A DNA stretch of 64,000 bases from Rhodanobacter sp. Soil772. Lineage in GTDB: Bacteria > Pseudomonadota > Gammaproteobacteria > Xanthomonadales > Rhodanobacteraceae. The translations under genes and the position numbers were made by a program. The DNA is taken from NCBI RefSeq assembly GCF_001428385.1, contig NZ_LMSK01000003.1, positions 1 to 64,000 of the forward strand, given 5' to 3'. Each line of letters opens with the position of its first letter. The first letter of the stretch is position 1. Positions 41,005 to 51,764 of the stretch are shown one piece after another. The notes under the pieces are model-generated. The model saw only the letters and a list, made by a program, of their open reading frames with translations. It had not been told where the DNA came from and did no database searches.

Positions 41005-42476
41005 GATGCGACCGGCAGCGGCTGCGATGACGAGCCGGATGCGGGCGATGCAGGTGGCTTGCCCGACAGGGGCAGGTCCGGGCACAGGAACGCATGCAGG
41101 TGCGACTTCACGACCTCGTGGCCGCAGTAAGCCTGGATGGCCTCGTGCGCCCGGCGCGACATCTGCCGGTAGCGGTGCGGGTCGTGTTGCGCAACTTCAA
41201 AACTGCGCCGGTATGCATCGACCAGCGACTGCCAGTCGAGCTGGTGGTACGAGGTCCGGTTGACCTCGTTGTCGCCATGCGGCCATACCGTGGGCACGTC
41301 GGGGTAGCTCGCCACCACGAAGGCAAGGCTGTCGTCGACGTAATCGGCCATGGCGGTGTTGTCCGGAGCGATGGCCGGCACGCCCTCGCCGAGAAACTCG
41401 ACCAGCGGCAGGCACAGGCCCTCGCACAGCGAGGTGTTCACGTAATAGGTGGTCGCGGCGACCAGGGCGGCATAGTCCTCATCGGGCAGATAGCCGTTGA
41501 TGGCAATCACCCGGCATTTGAAGGGGGCCAGCTTGGTCAGCAGCATCAACAACTGGATATGCGGATGGGCAAGGTGGGTGCCGGTCAGCTTCAGGACCAG
41601 GGTTGCATCTGCGGTATCGCGGAAGGTCCAGCAGAATGCGGTGATCAGATCCTCCCAGTTCTTTCGACCGGCCGCGGGTGCCAGCACGGCGGTGTAGACC
41701 ACCCCGTGCAGGCGGGTGCGGATGGGTTTGGCCGGCGGCAGCTCCCAGCCGCAGATCAGCGGCGCCGATTCGTCTGCGTCGGTAAACGCGTCGGGCAGGT
41801 CGGGTACCTGGACGTCCGCCATGCTCGACCGTGCACGCGTTGGTTCGGGCAGGTCATCGAGGTCGCCCGGAAGAAAAGCGGTCTCGTCCTCCTCGTCAAG
41901 GTAGATCAGGCCATCCACGTCGAGGCCCATGCATCGACTGTCAGCCACGCTGGCATTCACCTTGAGCAGCACACCCTGCGCCGCGGGAGGCACGTGGCCA
42001 TGTTCGCTGCCGTGGGCGATCGGCTTGATCGGCGAGGGAATCGCCACGATCGGGAAGCTTGGCCCCATGCCGCGCCGTACCGCCGCCACGGTGTGGCTGG
42101 ACAGGGTGATGGCGCGGCCGGTACGCGACAGCACGTAGCGCCAGTCGTGCCGTGGGTCGTCCAGCCAGCATTCTTCCTCGATCTGCTGGGGAATATCCGG
42201 GTATTCCCATGCAAACACCGGGATGGTCGGGCAGGCGAGGCCCAGTGGGGTCTTGTGTGGTGGCGCGAACGACAGCAGGACGCAACGCTCGCCGACGGCG
42301 AGGCACTGCGCGTGGATGGCGTCGGCTTCCGCCGGGTTTTCCAGCTGGACGACTTCGCCCAGCTCCGCAAGCACCTCGGAAAACGCACGCAACAGGAAGA
42401 AATAGCTGTATTCCGGCGCGCCAAGATGCGCTCCGATGCTGCGCTGGTCGATTTGGGCGTGTAGAAGAAATTTCAT
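41001..42476 (-). CDS. Glycosyltransferase, first gene of the wzm/wzt system 1 operon
   Basis: The protein has 491 residues. The layout matches the downstream paralogue: an N-terminal KFLLHAQIDQRSIGAHLGAP, the shared LACPTIPVFAWEY block, then VYTAVLAPAAGRKNWEDLIT, LVLKLTGTHLAHPH and SLCEGLCLPLVEFLGEGVPA. Between the halves is an acidic stretch (DEEDETAFLPGDLDDLPE) not obvious in the paralogue. It starts the six-gene minus-strand series GT, GT, acyltransferase, methyltransferase, wzm, wzt and is divergent from metB with 228 bp between, in which I see no clear promoter. Confidence 0.8.
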   Translation of the reverse strand: MKFLLHAQIDQRSIGAHLGAPEYSYFFLLRAFSEVLAELGEVVQLENPAEADAIHAQCLAVGERCVLLSFAPPHKTPLGLACPTIPVFAWEYPDIPQQIEEECWLDDPRHDWRYVLSRTGRAITLSSHTVAAVRRGMGPSFPIVAIPSPIKPIAHGSEHGHVPPAAQGVLLKVNASVADSRCMGLDVDGLIYLDEEDETAFLPGDLDDLPEPTRARSSMADVQVPDLPDAFTDADESAPLICGWELPPAKPIRTRLHGVVYTAVLAPAAGRKNWEDLITAFCWTFRDTADATLVLKLTGTHLAHPHIQLLMLLTKLAPFKCRVIAINGYLPDEDYAALVAATTYYVNTSLCEGLCLPLVEFLGEGVPAIAPDNTAMADYVDDSLAFVVASYPDVPTVWPHGDNEVNRTSYHQLDWQSLVDAYRRSFEVAQHDPHRYRQMSRRAHEAIQAYCGHEVVKSHLHAFLCPDLPLSGKPPASPASGSSSQPLPVAS

Positions 42477-42704
42477 GCTGTTCCGATCGACCACCACGGA
42501 GCCGCCGGGCGGCGGGGATGCCAGATGCTGCATGGTGCCGCAGTATGGGCGTATCGGAAACCTTGGATGGTGCGAGGCGACACACGGGCGCCGGGGTTCG
42601 ATGGAAAATGAACGGCTTGCTCGCCGTCATTTTGGCGGGTACAGGGCGAACGGGTAAGATGGCTCCCTTATGGCTTGCCCTGATCAGGCCCGGACCCTCG
42701 CAGC

Positions 42705-43871
42705 ATGAAAAACCCGAACAAGAGCCCATCACTCGGCCTTGGCACCCGTGCCATCCACGCTGGCCAGCACCCCGATCCCAGCACCGGCGCCATCATGACG
42801 CCGATCTACGCCACCTCGACCTACGTGCAGGAGAGCCCGGGCAAGCACAAGGGCTACGAGTACTCGCGCACGCAGAATCCGACCCGGATGGCCTACGAGC
42901 GCTGCGTGGCGGACCTGGAAGGCGGCGTGGCCGGCTTCGCGTTCGCCTCCGGCCTGGCGGCGGCGGCGACTGTGCTGGATCTGCTGGATTCGGGCAGCCA
43001 CGTGATCGCGATGGATGACCTCTACGGCGGCACCTACCGCCTGTTCGAGAAGGTGCGCCGGCGCTCGGCCGGGCTGGACTTCAGCTTCATCGACCTGAAC
43101 GACACGGCGGCGTTGAAGGCGGCGCTGAAGCCGAACACGCGGATGATCTGGGCGGAGACGCCGACCAACCCGATGCTGAAGCTGGTCGACCTGGCCAAGG
43201 TCGCCGCGTTCGCGAAGAAGCACGGCCTGATCCTGGTCGTGGACAATACGTTCTGCTCGCCGATGATCCAGCGCCCGCTGGAATACGGTGCGGACCTGGT
43301 GCTGCATTCGGCCACCAAATACATCAACGGGCATTCCGACATGGTCGGCGGCATCGTGGTCGCCGGCAATCGGGAACTGGCCGGGCAGATGGGTTTCCTG
43401 CAGAACTCGGTGGGCGCGGTAGCCGGTCCGTTCGATGCCTTCCTCGCCATGCGCGGCCTGAAGACCCTGCATCTGCGCATGAAGGCACATTGCGCCAGCG
43501 CGCTGGAACTGGCGGCGTGGCTGCAGAAGCATCCGGCGGTCGAGCGGGTGATCTACCCGGGCCTGAAGAGCCATCCACAGCACGCGCTGGCGAAGCGCCA
43601 GATGAACGGCTTCGGCGGCATCGTCACGATCGAGGTGCAGGGCGGCCTGAAGAAGGCTCGCCGCATGCTGGAGCGCTGCGAGCTGTTCGCGCTGGCCGAG
43701 TCGCTCGGCGGCGTCGAGAGCCTGATCGAGCATCCCGCGATCATGACCCACGCCTCGGTGCCCGCAGCCAACCGCAAGCGGCTGGGGATCAGCGACGGGC
43801 TGGTGCGGTTGTCGGTCGGGGTGGAGGACATAAGGGACCTGCGTGATGAACTGGAGCGTGCGTTGGGTTGA
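42705..43871 (+). CDS. metB: Cystathionine gamma-lyase/synthase family PLP enzyme
   Basis: The protein has 388 residues. The PLP lysine is Lys205 in HSATKYINGHSD, and YEYSRTQNPTR and AETPTNPMLKL are family blocks. The sequence alone does not separate gamma-synthase from gamma-lyase; the presence of cbs in the window favours gamma-lyase activity in reverse transsulfuration. In Xanthomonas the gene called metB borders the variable LPS cluster next to wzm/wzt, the same order as here. It is flanked by export clusters on both sides. Confidence 0.9.
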   Translation: MKNPNKSPSLGLGTRAIHAGQHPDPSTGAIMTPIYATSTYVQESPGKHKGYEYSRTQNPTRMAYERCVADLEGGVAGFAFASGLAAAATVLDLLDSGSHVIAMDDLYGGTYRLFEKVRRRSAGLDFSFIDLNDTAALKAALKPNTRMIWAETPTNPMLKLVDLAKVAAFAKKHGLILVVDNTFCSPMIQRPLEYGADLVLHSATKYINGHSDMVGGIVVAGNRELAGQMGFLQNSVGAVAGPFDAFLAMRGLKTLHLRMKAHCASALELAAWLQKHPAVERVIYPGLKSHPQHALAKRQMNGFGGIVTIEVQGGLKKARRMLERCELFALAESLGGVESLIEHPAIMTHASVPAANRKRLGISDGLVRLSVGVEDIRDLRDELERALG

Positions 43872-43998
43872 ACGGTCCGATCGCCGGTAAATTCGCGTTC
43901 TCATCACTGCGCATGCGAAAAATTGATACATACAGCTGTGTGCCGTTCATCCCCGGGATTGTCGATAGCACAGTCGCGAACAAGGTTTATCCGAAGTC

Positions 43999-44823
43999 AT
44001 GATTTCAGCCTATCGTCTCATCGACCCGCTCTCTCCATACCGAGCGCTGTGTCGTCACTTCGCGCTGGTTGTGCAGATGGCTCGACGTGATGTTGTAGGC
44101 CGTTATCGCGGATCGTTCATTGGATTGCTCTGGTCGTTTTTCAATCCGTTGCTGATGTTGATGATCTACACGTTCGTGTTCGGGATCATCTTCAATTCGC
44201 GCTGGAACGCCCAGGTGACGGGCCACTTCGAGTTCGCGATCATCCTGTTCGCGGGATTGAACATCAACTCCATGTTCGCGGAATGCGCCAATCGGGCTCC
44301 GACGTTGATTGTGGAAAACACGAATTTCGTCAAGAAGGTCGTGTTTCCGCTGGAAATACTGTCGTGGAGCGCGCTGGGCTCAGCACTGTTCCACCTGCTG
44401 ATCTCGACGGTTGTCCTGCTGATCATCTTGTTGTTCGTGAAGGGCTCCCTGCCGTGGACGATCGTCCTGTTCCCGATAGTCGTCGCATGCTTTTTGCCCT
44501 TTGTGGCCGGTACCATCTGGCTGCTGGCGTCCCTCGGCGTTTTTCTGCGTGACCTCAAACAGGCCACTGGCATCATCACCACGGCGCTCATGTTCCTTGC
44601 ACCGATCCTGTATCCCAAGGAATTCATTCCCGAGCCATATCGTGACTGGATGTATCTGAATCCGTTGACGGTGATCGTGGAGGCCTCCCAGGACGTCCTC
44701 ATCTGGGGAAGGCCGCCGTCATGGATTCACCTTGGCCTCTATGCCGTATTGGCGTGCCTGTTTGCATGGCTTGCCTTTGCATGGTTCGAGCGAAGCAGGA
44801 AAGGGTTCGCTGATGTCCTCTGA
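43999..44823 (+). CDS. wzm: O-polysaccharide ABC exporter, membrane subunit (system 2)
   Basis: The protein has 274 residues and six predicted helices. ARRDVVGRYRGSFIGLLWSF and FLRDLKQATGIITTALMFLAP mark it as an ABC-2 polysaccharide permease. It is distinct from the system 1 Wzm in sequence, so the two are not recent duplicates. It is the first gene of a tightly packed operon and overlaps wzt by 11 bases. No strong ribosome-binding site is seen before the ATG. Confidence 0.94.
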   Translation: MISAYRLIDPLSPYRALCRHFALVVQMARRDVVGRYRGSFIGLLWSFFNPLLMLMIYTFVFGIIFNSRWNAQVTGHFEFAIILFAGLNINSMFAECANRAPTLIVENTNFVKKVVFPLEILSWSALGSALFHLLISTVVLLIILLFVKGSLPWTIVLFPIVVACFLPFVAGTIWLLASLGVFLRDLKQATGIITTALMFLAPILYPKEFIPEPYRDWMYLNPLTVIVEASQDVLIWGRPPSWIHLGLYAVLACLFAWLAFAWFERSRKGFADVL

Positions 44824-46222
44824 CAATTTCAGCATTCGTGTCGACGGGCTCGGGAAACGCTACGAGATCTATGCGCAACCGGCCGATCGGCTCAAGCAGA
44901 TGATCCTGCCGCGCTTTGGGCGGGCGGTAGGCAAGGATGGACTTGCCTATTTCAAGGAGTTCTGGGCACTGCGCGGCGTGTCGTTCGATGTGCGGCGCGG
45001 TGAAACCGTGGGCATCATTGGACGCAACGGTTCAGGCAAGTCGACCCTGCTGCAGATGGTGTGCGGGACGCTCCATCCGACCGAGGGCGTTGTGGAGGTG
45101 CCTGGGCGGATTGCCGCCCTGCTTGAGTTGGGAGCCGGATTCAATCCGGAATTCACCGGCAAGGAAAACGTCTATCTGAGCGGACTGCTTTACGGCATCC
45201 CGGAAGGCGAATTGCGCAAGCGTTACCAGTCGATCGTGGAGTTTGCCGATATCGGGGACTTCATCAACCAGCCGGTCAAGACGTATTCGAGCGGCATGTA
45301 CGTGCGGCTCGCGTTCGCGATTGCGGCCCATGTCGATGCCGATACCCTGGTGATCGACGAGGCGTTGAGCGTCGGCGATGTGCGTTTCACGCAGAAGTGC
45401 ATGCGCTACCTGCGTGAATTCCAGAAGCGCGGCACGCTGCTGTTCGTCAGCCATGACACTGGGGCAGTCACCAGTCTGTGCAGCCGGGCTATCTGGCTGG
45501 ATTCGGGACGAATGGTAATGGACGGCTCCGCACGCGATGTCGTGGAGAGGTACTTGGCTGAGCAACATGCGGCCGATCGTGCATCGCTTGGCGAGTCAGT
45601 AATAGTGCGGGTTCCCATTTCGGCGACTAGTGCGATTACCGACGGAGTGAACGCGGGGCCTGCCACCATGCCGGCAGACGTGGTCGATCCGCGCAAGGCC
45701 ATGCTGAATGGCGAGGCGACACGCAATCTTGTCGAGATATTCGAGTTCGACCCGACGCAGATCGACAACGAATTCGGTACGGGTGCCGCGCGTATCATCG
45801 ATGTGCAGTTGTTGAACGGCAATGGCGAGGTACATCGGCTGACGGCAGGCGGCGAAGTTGCCGACCTGATGATCGAGGCCGAGGTGTCCGAATCTCTGGA
45901 TGCACCGATCTTCGGGTTCTACGTCAAGGATCGGCTGGGGCAGCGGTTGTTCGGTGACAACACTTACCTCAGCTACCGGGAGCAGCCCTTCTGTGCGCGA
46001 GTCGGTACCCGACTACGTGCGCATTTCCGCTTTCGTATGCCGGTGTTGCCCAGTGGCGATTATTCGGTGGACGTGGCACTGGCCAATGGAACCCAGGAGA
46101 ACCATACCCAGCAGCACTGGATCCATGATGCCCTCACCTTCAAGGCGAGCGAGAGCACCATGCGGCATGGGTTGGTTGGTATCCCGATGCACGCCATCGA
46201 GATCGAGCTGACGGGAGGGTAA
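44813..46222 (+). CDS. wzt: O-polysaccharide ABC exporter, ATP-binding subunit with carbohydrate-binding tail (system 2)
   Basis: The protein has 469 residues. Walker A is GRNGSGKST (70-78), the signature is YSSGMYVRLAFA, and Walker B is LVIDEALSVGD. The C-terminal domain from about 330 has GFYVKDRLGQRLFGDNTYL, the Wzt glycan-binding block, and is preceded by a spacer of about 70 residues. Such tails recognise a capped chain end before export. The next gene, three bases on, encodes a methyltransferase fusion that could make such a cap. Confidence 0.95.
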   Translation: MSSDNFSIRVDGLGKRYEIYAQPADRLKQMILPRFGRAVGKDGLAYFKEFWALRGVSFDVRRGETVGIIGRNGSGKSTLLQMVCGTLHPTEGVVEVPGRIAALLELGAGFNPEFTGKENVYLSGLLYGIPEGELRKRYQSIVEFADIGDFINQPVKTYSSGMYVRLAFAIAAHVDADTLVIDEALSVGDVRFTQKCMRYLREFQKRGTLLFVSHDTGAVTSLCSRAIWLDSGRMVMDGSARDVVERYLAEQHAADRASLGESVIVRVPISATSAITDGVNAGPATMPADVVDPRKAMLNGEATRNLVEIFEFDPTQIDNEFGTGAARIIDVQLLNGNGEVHRLTAGGEVADLMIEAEVSESLDAPIFGFYVKDRLGQRLFGDNTYLSYREQPFCARVGTRLRAHFRFRMPVLPSGDYSVDVALANGTQENHTQQHWIHDALTFKASESTMRHGLVGIPMHAIEIELTGG

Positions 46223-46225
46223 TCG

Positions 46226-49200
46226 ATGGAGTTTACGGGCGAGCGCTACGTGCCGACCGAGGCGGGAGAGATCCGGCACGAACACTTGCATCGTTACGCA
46301 TGGTGCGCGCACCTTGTCGAAGGCAAGGATGTTCTCGACATTGCCTGCGGCGAGGGCTATGGCAGCGCGATGCTTGCGCGAAGTGCCCGTTCAGTAGTTG
46401 GAGTGGATATCGCCGACAATGCAGTCGAGCATGCGCGTACGACGTACCATGACATTCCCGACCTTGAGTTCGTGCAGGGCAATGCCGCACAGATACCGCT
46501 GAATGATAATAGCGTCGATGTGGTGGTCTCATTCGAAACCATCGAGCATCACGATCGCCATCGGGAAATGCTCAGCGAGATTCGTCGCGTGCTGCGGCCT
46601 GATGGGTTGCTGGTCATTTCCTCGCCGAACCGAACGGTCTATTCGGAACTGGCCGGGCATCACAACGAATTCCATGTCAAGGAGCTGGATTTTGCCGAGT
46701 TCGATGCGGTGCTCCGGGAGCAGTTTGGCGATATCTACTACTTCGGTCAGAGGCTCGCGGTCGGCTCGTCCATCTTTACGTTGCAGGGTGACGGAGCCAC
46801 CGTACAGACGATTGACGCACTGACGGACACGGGATCCGAGGTCGTCGAACGTGCCGCGTCACTGGCCGACCCGGTCTATTTCATTGCGATTGCTGGTGTG
46901 CTGGACACAGTGTTTCCAGAAAAATTGCGCCCCTCTGTTCTGTTTTCCGAGGCCGAGGATCTTTATACCCATCATCGCAGGGTCGCTGCGTGGGCAGCTG
47001 GACTCGACGTCGAGCTGAATGAGTTGCGTGAGGCGTATGGGAACATGGTGCGGGAGCATGAGTCCACGGTGGCTTGGGCCAAGTCGCTAGATACGGAGCT
47101 GAATGCCCTGCACGAGTCGTATGGACAGACCCAGGCAGACCATGAAAAGGTAGCCACTTGGGCCAAGTCGCTGAGCGTGAAGTTGACGCAGGAACATGCA
47201 CACAGCGCCAAACTTGCAGCAGAGCAAGAAGCAGCAATTGCCTGGGCGCAATCCCTGGATAGGGAACTGGATACCCTACGAGAGTCGTACGGGCAGACCC
47301 AGATAGATCATGAGAAGGCGGTCACTTGGGCGAAGTCGCTGAGCGTGGAGTTGACGCAAGAGCGTACACGCGGCACTAGACTTGCCGCAGAACACGAAGA
47401 TGCAATTGCCTGGGCACAATCCTTGAGTGCCGAACTGGATGCTTTGCGCAAGTCGTATGGGCAGACCCAGATAGATCATGAGAAAGCGGTCACTTGGGCA
47501 AAGTCGTTAAGTACGGAATTGACACAAGAACGTGAGCGTGGCGCTAGACTCGCCACGGAACACGAAGAGGCGGTCGTCGAAGCAACACGTCTGCATGAGG
47601 AACTTGCAGCACTGCAGAGGGAAAAGCGCGAAATGGAAGAATGGGGGCGCGCTGTCGAGCAGCAGTTGGCTGCAATGGGACAGCATATCAAGGGCTTCTC
47701 CGGCCAGCACCAGCGTGCCGCGATGGTCGGTGAGAAGATAGTCGAAGCTTTTACGCGAGTCAGCGGCGAACTGAGCGAGCTTCAGTCCCGTTACGCCGCA
47801 TTGTGTGTCGAGCACGAGAAAGTGGCTCAATGGGCACATGCGTTGGACGGCGAACTGGCCGATCGCAATACCTTTGTCGCTTCGTTGCAGGATGAACACG
47901 GTCGATTGAGAGCCCGCGCGGAGTTGCTGAACGGCGAGCTGGCGACATTGGGCAATCAGTACGAACGAGTGTTGCAATCGCGCTCCTGGGCTCTGACCCG
48001 GCCGTTGCGTGCGATCGGCATGTTGCTGCGTCGAGATTGGCAGGGCCTGCAGGTGATTTTTGCAGAACGGCGCATGCTTGGAGCCCGTAAGGCGAAGGGG
48101 GTGATGGAGGCGCTGGCCGACTCCCTTCCCGTGGCCCAAACCGACGCACTGCAGTCGCGGGACGAGTCGTCCGGGCAACACGTGAGCGAGTTGGCGTTTC
48201 CGTTCTACAACGAACCCGAAGTCACCATCATCATTCCGACCTATGGCAACCTGGCCATCACGGCGGCATGCCTGCGCTCGATTGCTGCGCACCCACCGCA
48301 GGTGCCGTACGAGGTTCTGGTAGCCGAGGATGCCTCCGGAGATGTCGACATGGGTGCGTTGACCGGGGTGTCTGGTCTTCGTTACGAAGTCAACCCAGAG
48401 AATCTGGGTTTCCTGCGCTCGTGCAACCGTGCCGCCGGGTTGGCGCGCGGCCGTTATCTCTATTTCCTCAATAACGATACCGAGGTTACGGACGGGTGGC
48501 TGGACAGCATGCTGGACGTGTTCAGGCGATTCCCGGATTGCGGCATGGTCGGTTCCAAGCTGATTTACCCGGATGGTCGACTGCAGGAAGCCGGCGGGAT
48601 CATCTGGGCCGACGCCAGTGCCTGGAATTACGGGCGCCTGGATGACCCCGCGCGCAGTATCTACAACTATGTGCGTGAGACGGATTACTGCTCGGGCGCG
48701 TCATTGCTGATCCCTGCCGAATTATTCGAGCGACTGGGTCGTTTCGATGAGCGTTATGTACCCGCGTATTGTGAGGATTCGGATCTCGCTTTCAAGGTGC
48801 GCGAAGTTGGATTAAAGCTCTACTACCAGCCGCGCTCGGTGGTTGTGCATCACGAAGGCGTATCACACGGCACCGATGTCAGCTCCGGCATCAAGGCTTA
48901 TCAGGTCGAGAACCAGCGGCGCTTCTACGAACGTTGGCATGAAGTACTCAAGCGTGAGCATTTTCCCAATGGTGAAAACGTCTTTCGTGCGCGTGGGCGT
49001 ACGGGTGCGATGCGGACCATTCTCATCGTGGATCACTATATCCCCCAGCCGGACCGGGATGCGGGCTCACGCACCATGTGGCAGTTCATCCGCATGTTCG
49101 TACGGAAGGGCTTCTCGGTGAAGTTCTGGCCGGAGAATCTGCACAACGATCCGGCCTACGCGCCGCTGATGCAACAGCACGGTGTCGAAGTTATCTACGG

Positions 49201-50155
49201 TGCCGAATATCACCAGGGTTTTGAGCAGTGGATGCACCAGCATGCAGCAGATATCGACGTCGTGCTGCTGAGCCGCCCGCATATTGCGGTCAACTTCATC
49301 GAGGCGGTGCGCAAGAACAGTAGTGTGCCCCTGCTTTATTACGGCCACGATGTGCATTACCTGCGTATCGAGGACCGGTTGCGTATACAACCGGCAGACA
49401 AGCTGCTGCGGGCGGAGTGCGACAGGGCAAGAAAGCTGGAACACGAAGTCTGGAAGCTGGTGGACGCCGTCTACTATCCTTCTGTCAGCGAGACGCAGCA
49501 CGTGCGCGCGTGGTTGGATGAGCATGCACCGGAGGTGCATTCCCATACGATAGCCGCATATGCGTTCGATGATTTTCCCGAGCATCCCGATGCGAACCTG
49601 GCCAATCGGCACGATCTGGTCTTCGTCGCGGGCTTTGCCCACCCACCGAATGTGGATGCCGCGGAGTGGTTTGTCCGTGAGGTGCTGCCTCTTGTCCGTA
49701 GGCACCGCCCGCAGATTCACCTCGATCTGGTCGGTTCCAACCCGTCCGATGAGGTCAAGGCATTGCATGGCGATGGCGTTACGGTTACGGGTTTCGTCAC
49801 CGATGAAGAGCTTGCGGCACGCTATGCGAACGCGCGCGTTGTCGTTGCGCCACTGCGCTTCGGCGGAGGCATGAAAGGCAAAGTGATCGAAGCCATGCGC
49901 TTTGGCGTGCCGTGCGTGACTACGTCGGCCGGGGTGCAGGGTCTCGAACAGACAGTCGGGTTTCTTGCTGCTGCGGATACCGCTGAGGATTTTGCAGAGC
50001 GGGTTCTGCACCTGCTCGATGATGATGCCGCCTGGCGTCGAAACTCCGCTGCGGGGCAGGCTTTCGTGCGTGCCAATTTCACGGAAGAAGCGCAATGGAG
50101 CGAGTTCGCGCAAGAGCTTTCATGGCGCGTAGCTGCCGAGGAGCGTACGCCATGA
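46226..50155 (+). CDS. Methyltransferase - coiled coil - GT2 - GT4 fusion protein
   Basis: The protein has 1309 residues in four parts. Residues 1-245 are a SAM methyltransferase ([13 protein letters not shown] at 36-48, then [14 protein letters not shown]). Residues about 250-580 are a coiled coil that includes three tandem 56-residue repeats. At 585-595 lies [11 protein letters not shown]. Residues about 666-920 are a GT2 domain ([34 protein letters not shown]). Residues 931-1300 are a GT4 domain ([38 protein letters not shown]). It is coupled to wzt on one side and hddA on the other. The layout recalls WbdD, in which a coiled coil sets chain length between a terminating enzyme and the polymerase. 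Here transferase domains are fused directly, so one protein may both extend and cap. Confidence 0.9.
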   Translation: MEFTGERYVPTEAGEIRHEHLHRYAWCAHLVEGKDVLDIACGEGYGSAMLARSARSVVGVDIADNAVEHARTTYHDIPDLEFVQGNAAQIPLNDNSVDVVVSFETIEHHDRHREMLSEIRRVLRPDGLLVISSPNRTVYSELAGHHNEFHVKELDFAEFDAVLREQFGDIYYFGQRLAVGSSIFTLQGDGATVQTIDALTDTGSEVVERAASLADPVYFIAIAGVLDTVFPEKLRPSVLFSEAEDLYTHHRRVAAWAAGLDVELNELREAYGNMVREHESTVAWAKSLDTELNALHESYGQTQADHEKVATWAKSLSVKLTQEHAHSAKLAAEQEAAIAWAQSLDRELDTLRESYGQTQIDHEKAVTWAKSLSVELTQERTRGTRLAAEHEDAIAWAQSLSAELDALRKSYGQTQIDHEKAVTWAKSLSTELTQERERGARLATEHEEAVVEATRLHEELAALQREKREMEEWGRAVEQQLAAMGQHIKGFSGQHQRAAMVGEKIVEAFTRVSGELSELQSRYAALCVEHEKVAQWAHALDGELADRNTFVASLQDEHGRLRARAELLNGELATLGNQYERVLQSRSWALTRPLRAIGMLLRRDWQGLQVIFAERRMLGARKAKGVMEALADSLPVAQTDALQSRDESSGQHVSELAFPFYNEPEVTIIIPTYGNLAITAACLRSIAAHPPQVPYEVLVAEDASGDVDMGALTGVSGLRYEVNPENLGFLRSCNRAAGLARGRYLYFLNNDTEVTDGWLDSMLDVFRRFPDCGMVGSKLIYPDGRLQEAGGIIWADASAWNYGRLDDPARSIYNYVRETDYCSGASLLIPAELFERLGRFDERYVPAYCEDSDLAFKVREVGLKLYYQPRSVVVHHEGVSHGTDVSSGIKAYQVENQRRFYERWHEVLKREHFPNGENVFRARGRTGAMRTILIVDHYIPQPDRDAGSRTMWQFIRMFVRKGFSVKFWPENLHNDPAYAPLMQQHGVEVIYGAEYHQGFEQWMHQHAADIDVVLLSRPHIAVNFIEAVRKNSSVPLLYYGHDVHYLRIEDRLRIQPADKLLRAECDRARKLEHEVWKLVDAVYYPSVSETQHVRAWLDEHAPEVHSHTIAAYAFDDFPEHPDANLANRHDLVFVAGFAHPPNVDAAEWFVREVLPLVRRHRPQIHLDLVGSNPSDEVKALHGDGVTVTGFVTDEELAARYANARVVVAPLRFGGGMKGKVIEAMRFGVPCVTTSAGVQGLEQTVGFLAAADTAEDFAERVLHLLDDDAAWRRNSAAGQAFVRANFTEEAQWSEFAQELSWRVAAEERTP
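47066..47569 (+). repeat. Three tandem 168-bp coding repeats (56 residues, eight heptads each)
   Basis: Units run 47066-47233, 47234-47401 and 47402-47569. Each contains WA-SL--EL--L--SYGQTQ-DHEK and then TWAKSLS-(K/E)LTQE. Units 2 and 3 are nearly identical at DNA level over long parts, for example a shared CAGACCCAGATAGATCATGA. A length of 56 is a whole number of heptads, so gain or loss of a unit would lengthen or shorten the coiled coil without breaking its register. Confidence 0.9.
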
Positions 50156-51180
50156 TCGTACGTGCGCGTGCACCGCTGCGGCTGGGTCTCGCCGGCGGTG
50201 GCACCGATGTATCACCTTACTGCGATGTCTACAGCGGTCGCGTGATGAACGTCACCATCGACCGCTATGCGTATGCGATCTTGACGGCAGGCAACGGACG
50301 AGAGACCTGTTTTCATGCACTCGATGTACGCCACGAAGAGACGCATTCCTGTGACGAGAGTGTTGCGGGCGGCGGGCCACTGCAATTGCTCAAAGGCGTG
50401 TACGCGCGGGTGTCGCGCGATTTTCTTCACGGCGAACAACCGTCGCTGACGGTGAAGACGTTCTCGGATGCTCCGCCAGGTTCCGGGTTGGGCTCGTCCT
50501 CGACCATGGTGGTGGCGCTGTTGCAGGCGTTCGTCGAATATTTCTCGCTGCCTCTGGGTGAGTACGAAGTGGCGCAGCTCGCCTATGACATCGAGCGCAA
50601 GGATCTGGGCCTGGCGGGCGGCAAGCAGGATCAATATGCAGCCACCTTTGGCGGCTTCAACTTCATGGAGTTCTACGCGGACGATCGGGTCATCGTCAAT
50701 CCGTTGCGCATAAAAGATTGGGTCTGGGCTGAACTCGAGAGTTCACTGGTGCTGTACTTCACCGGTGTTTCGCGCGCTTCCGCCGACATTATCGATCAGC
50801 AATCGCGCAATGTGGGCAACAAGAATCAGGCTTCTATCGATGCCATGCATCAGCTGAAGGACGAAGCCATTCAGATGAAGGAATGCATCCTCAAGGGCGA
50901 CCTTCGTCGGCTGGAGTCCACGCTTCAAGCGGGTTGGGTGGCGAAGAAGAAAACCGCCACCAGCATCAGCAATCCACTGATCGAAAAGGTCGAGAAAGTT
51001 GCTTTCGCCAACGGCGCGCGCGCCGCCAAGGTGTCCGGTGCCGGCGGCGGCGGCTTCATGATGTTCCTGTGCAGCCCCGAGCAGCGCATCGGCCTGACTC
51101 GTGCGTTATTGGAGCAAGGTGGCAGCATCATGGATTTTCATTTCACGCATCAAGGAGCCACCTCATGGCGGATCATCTGA
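50152..51180 (+). CDS. hddA: D-glycero-alpha-D-manno-heptose-7-phosphate kinase
   Basis: The protein has 342 residues, a GHMP kinase. [15 protein letters not shown] at the N-terminus, the ATP loop [11 protein letters not shown] near residue 125, and [13 protein letters not shown] near the C-terminus are the three GHMP motifs. It phosphorylates heptose-7-phosphate at the 1-alpha position, which leads to the GDP-activated and not the ADP-activated sugar. It overlaps the previous gene by four bases (ATGA). Confidence 0.93.
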   Translation: MIVRARAPLRLGLAGGGTDVSPYCDVYSGRVMNVTIDRYAYAILTAGNGRETCFHALDVRHEETHSCDESVAGGGPLQLLKGVYARVSRDFLHGEQPSLTVKTFSDAPPGSGLGSSSTMVVALLQAFVEYFSLPLGEYEVAQLAYDIERKDLGLAGGKQDQYAATFGGFNFMEFYADDRVIVNPLRIKDWVWAELESSLVLYFTGVSRASADIIDQQSRNVGNKNQASIDAMHQLKDEAIQMKECILKGDLRRLESTLQAGWVAKKKTATSISNPLIEKVEKVAFANGARAAKVSGAGGGGFMMFLCSPEQRIGLTRALLEQGGSIMDFHFTHQGATSWRII

Positions 51181-51764
51181 ACGGACACATCGACGGCGAG
51201 TTCGACAAGTCAATCAAGCTGCTGCACGCCATGTCCATGGACACGGTACTGCGAGAGTCGATACCGCGTGCGGTAGCGCTGTCGGTGGAGGCGCTCAAGG
51301 GTGGCAACAAGCTGATGTTTGCGGGTAACGGCGGTAGTGCCGCGGATGCACAGCATTGGGCGGGTGAACTGGTCAGCCGCTTCTATTTCGATCGCCCGGG
51401 TCTTCCGGCTATCGCCTTGACGACGGACACCAGCATCCTCACGGCCATTGGCAACGACTATGGCTATGACTATGTCTTCGCCCGGCAGGTAGAGGCGCTT
51501 GGCCGCAAGGGTGATGTGTTTTTTGCCATTTCTACATCAGGCAATTCGAAGAACATCCTGCGGGCGATCGAGGCGGCTCGGACCATCGGCATCAAGGTGA
51601 TCGGGTTTACCGGGCAGGGCGGCGGAAAGATGGCTGAACTGTGTGACCTGTGCTTCCGCATGCCGTCGTCGGAGACACCGAAGATCCAGGAAGGGCACGA
51701 GTTCATTGGTCATCTCCTGTGCGGCCTGATCGAGCACGAGATATTCGGCCATGGCGCGCACTGA
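51165..51764 (+). CDS. gmhA: Sedoheptulose-7-phosphate isomerase
   Basis: The protein has 199 residues with a SIS domain. MFAGNGGSAADAQHWAGEL, the conserved SRF, and FFAISTSGNSKNI are the family blocks, and EGHEFIGHLLCGLIE supplies the metal-site His/Glu. It begins the heptose pathway by making D-glycero-D-manno-heptose-7-phosphate. AAGGAG precedes the ATG, and it overlaps hddA by 16 bases. Confidence 0.95.
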   Translation: MADHLNGHIDGEFDKSIKLLHAMSMDTVLRESIPRAVALSVEALKGGNKLMFAGNGGSAADAQHWAGELVSRFYFDRPGLPAIALTTDTSILTAIGNDYGYDYVFARQVEALGRKGDVFFAISTSGNSKNILRAIEAARTIGIKVIGFTGQGGGKMAELCDLCFRMPSSETPKIQEGHEFIGHLLCGLIEHEIFGHGAH

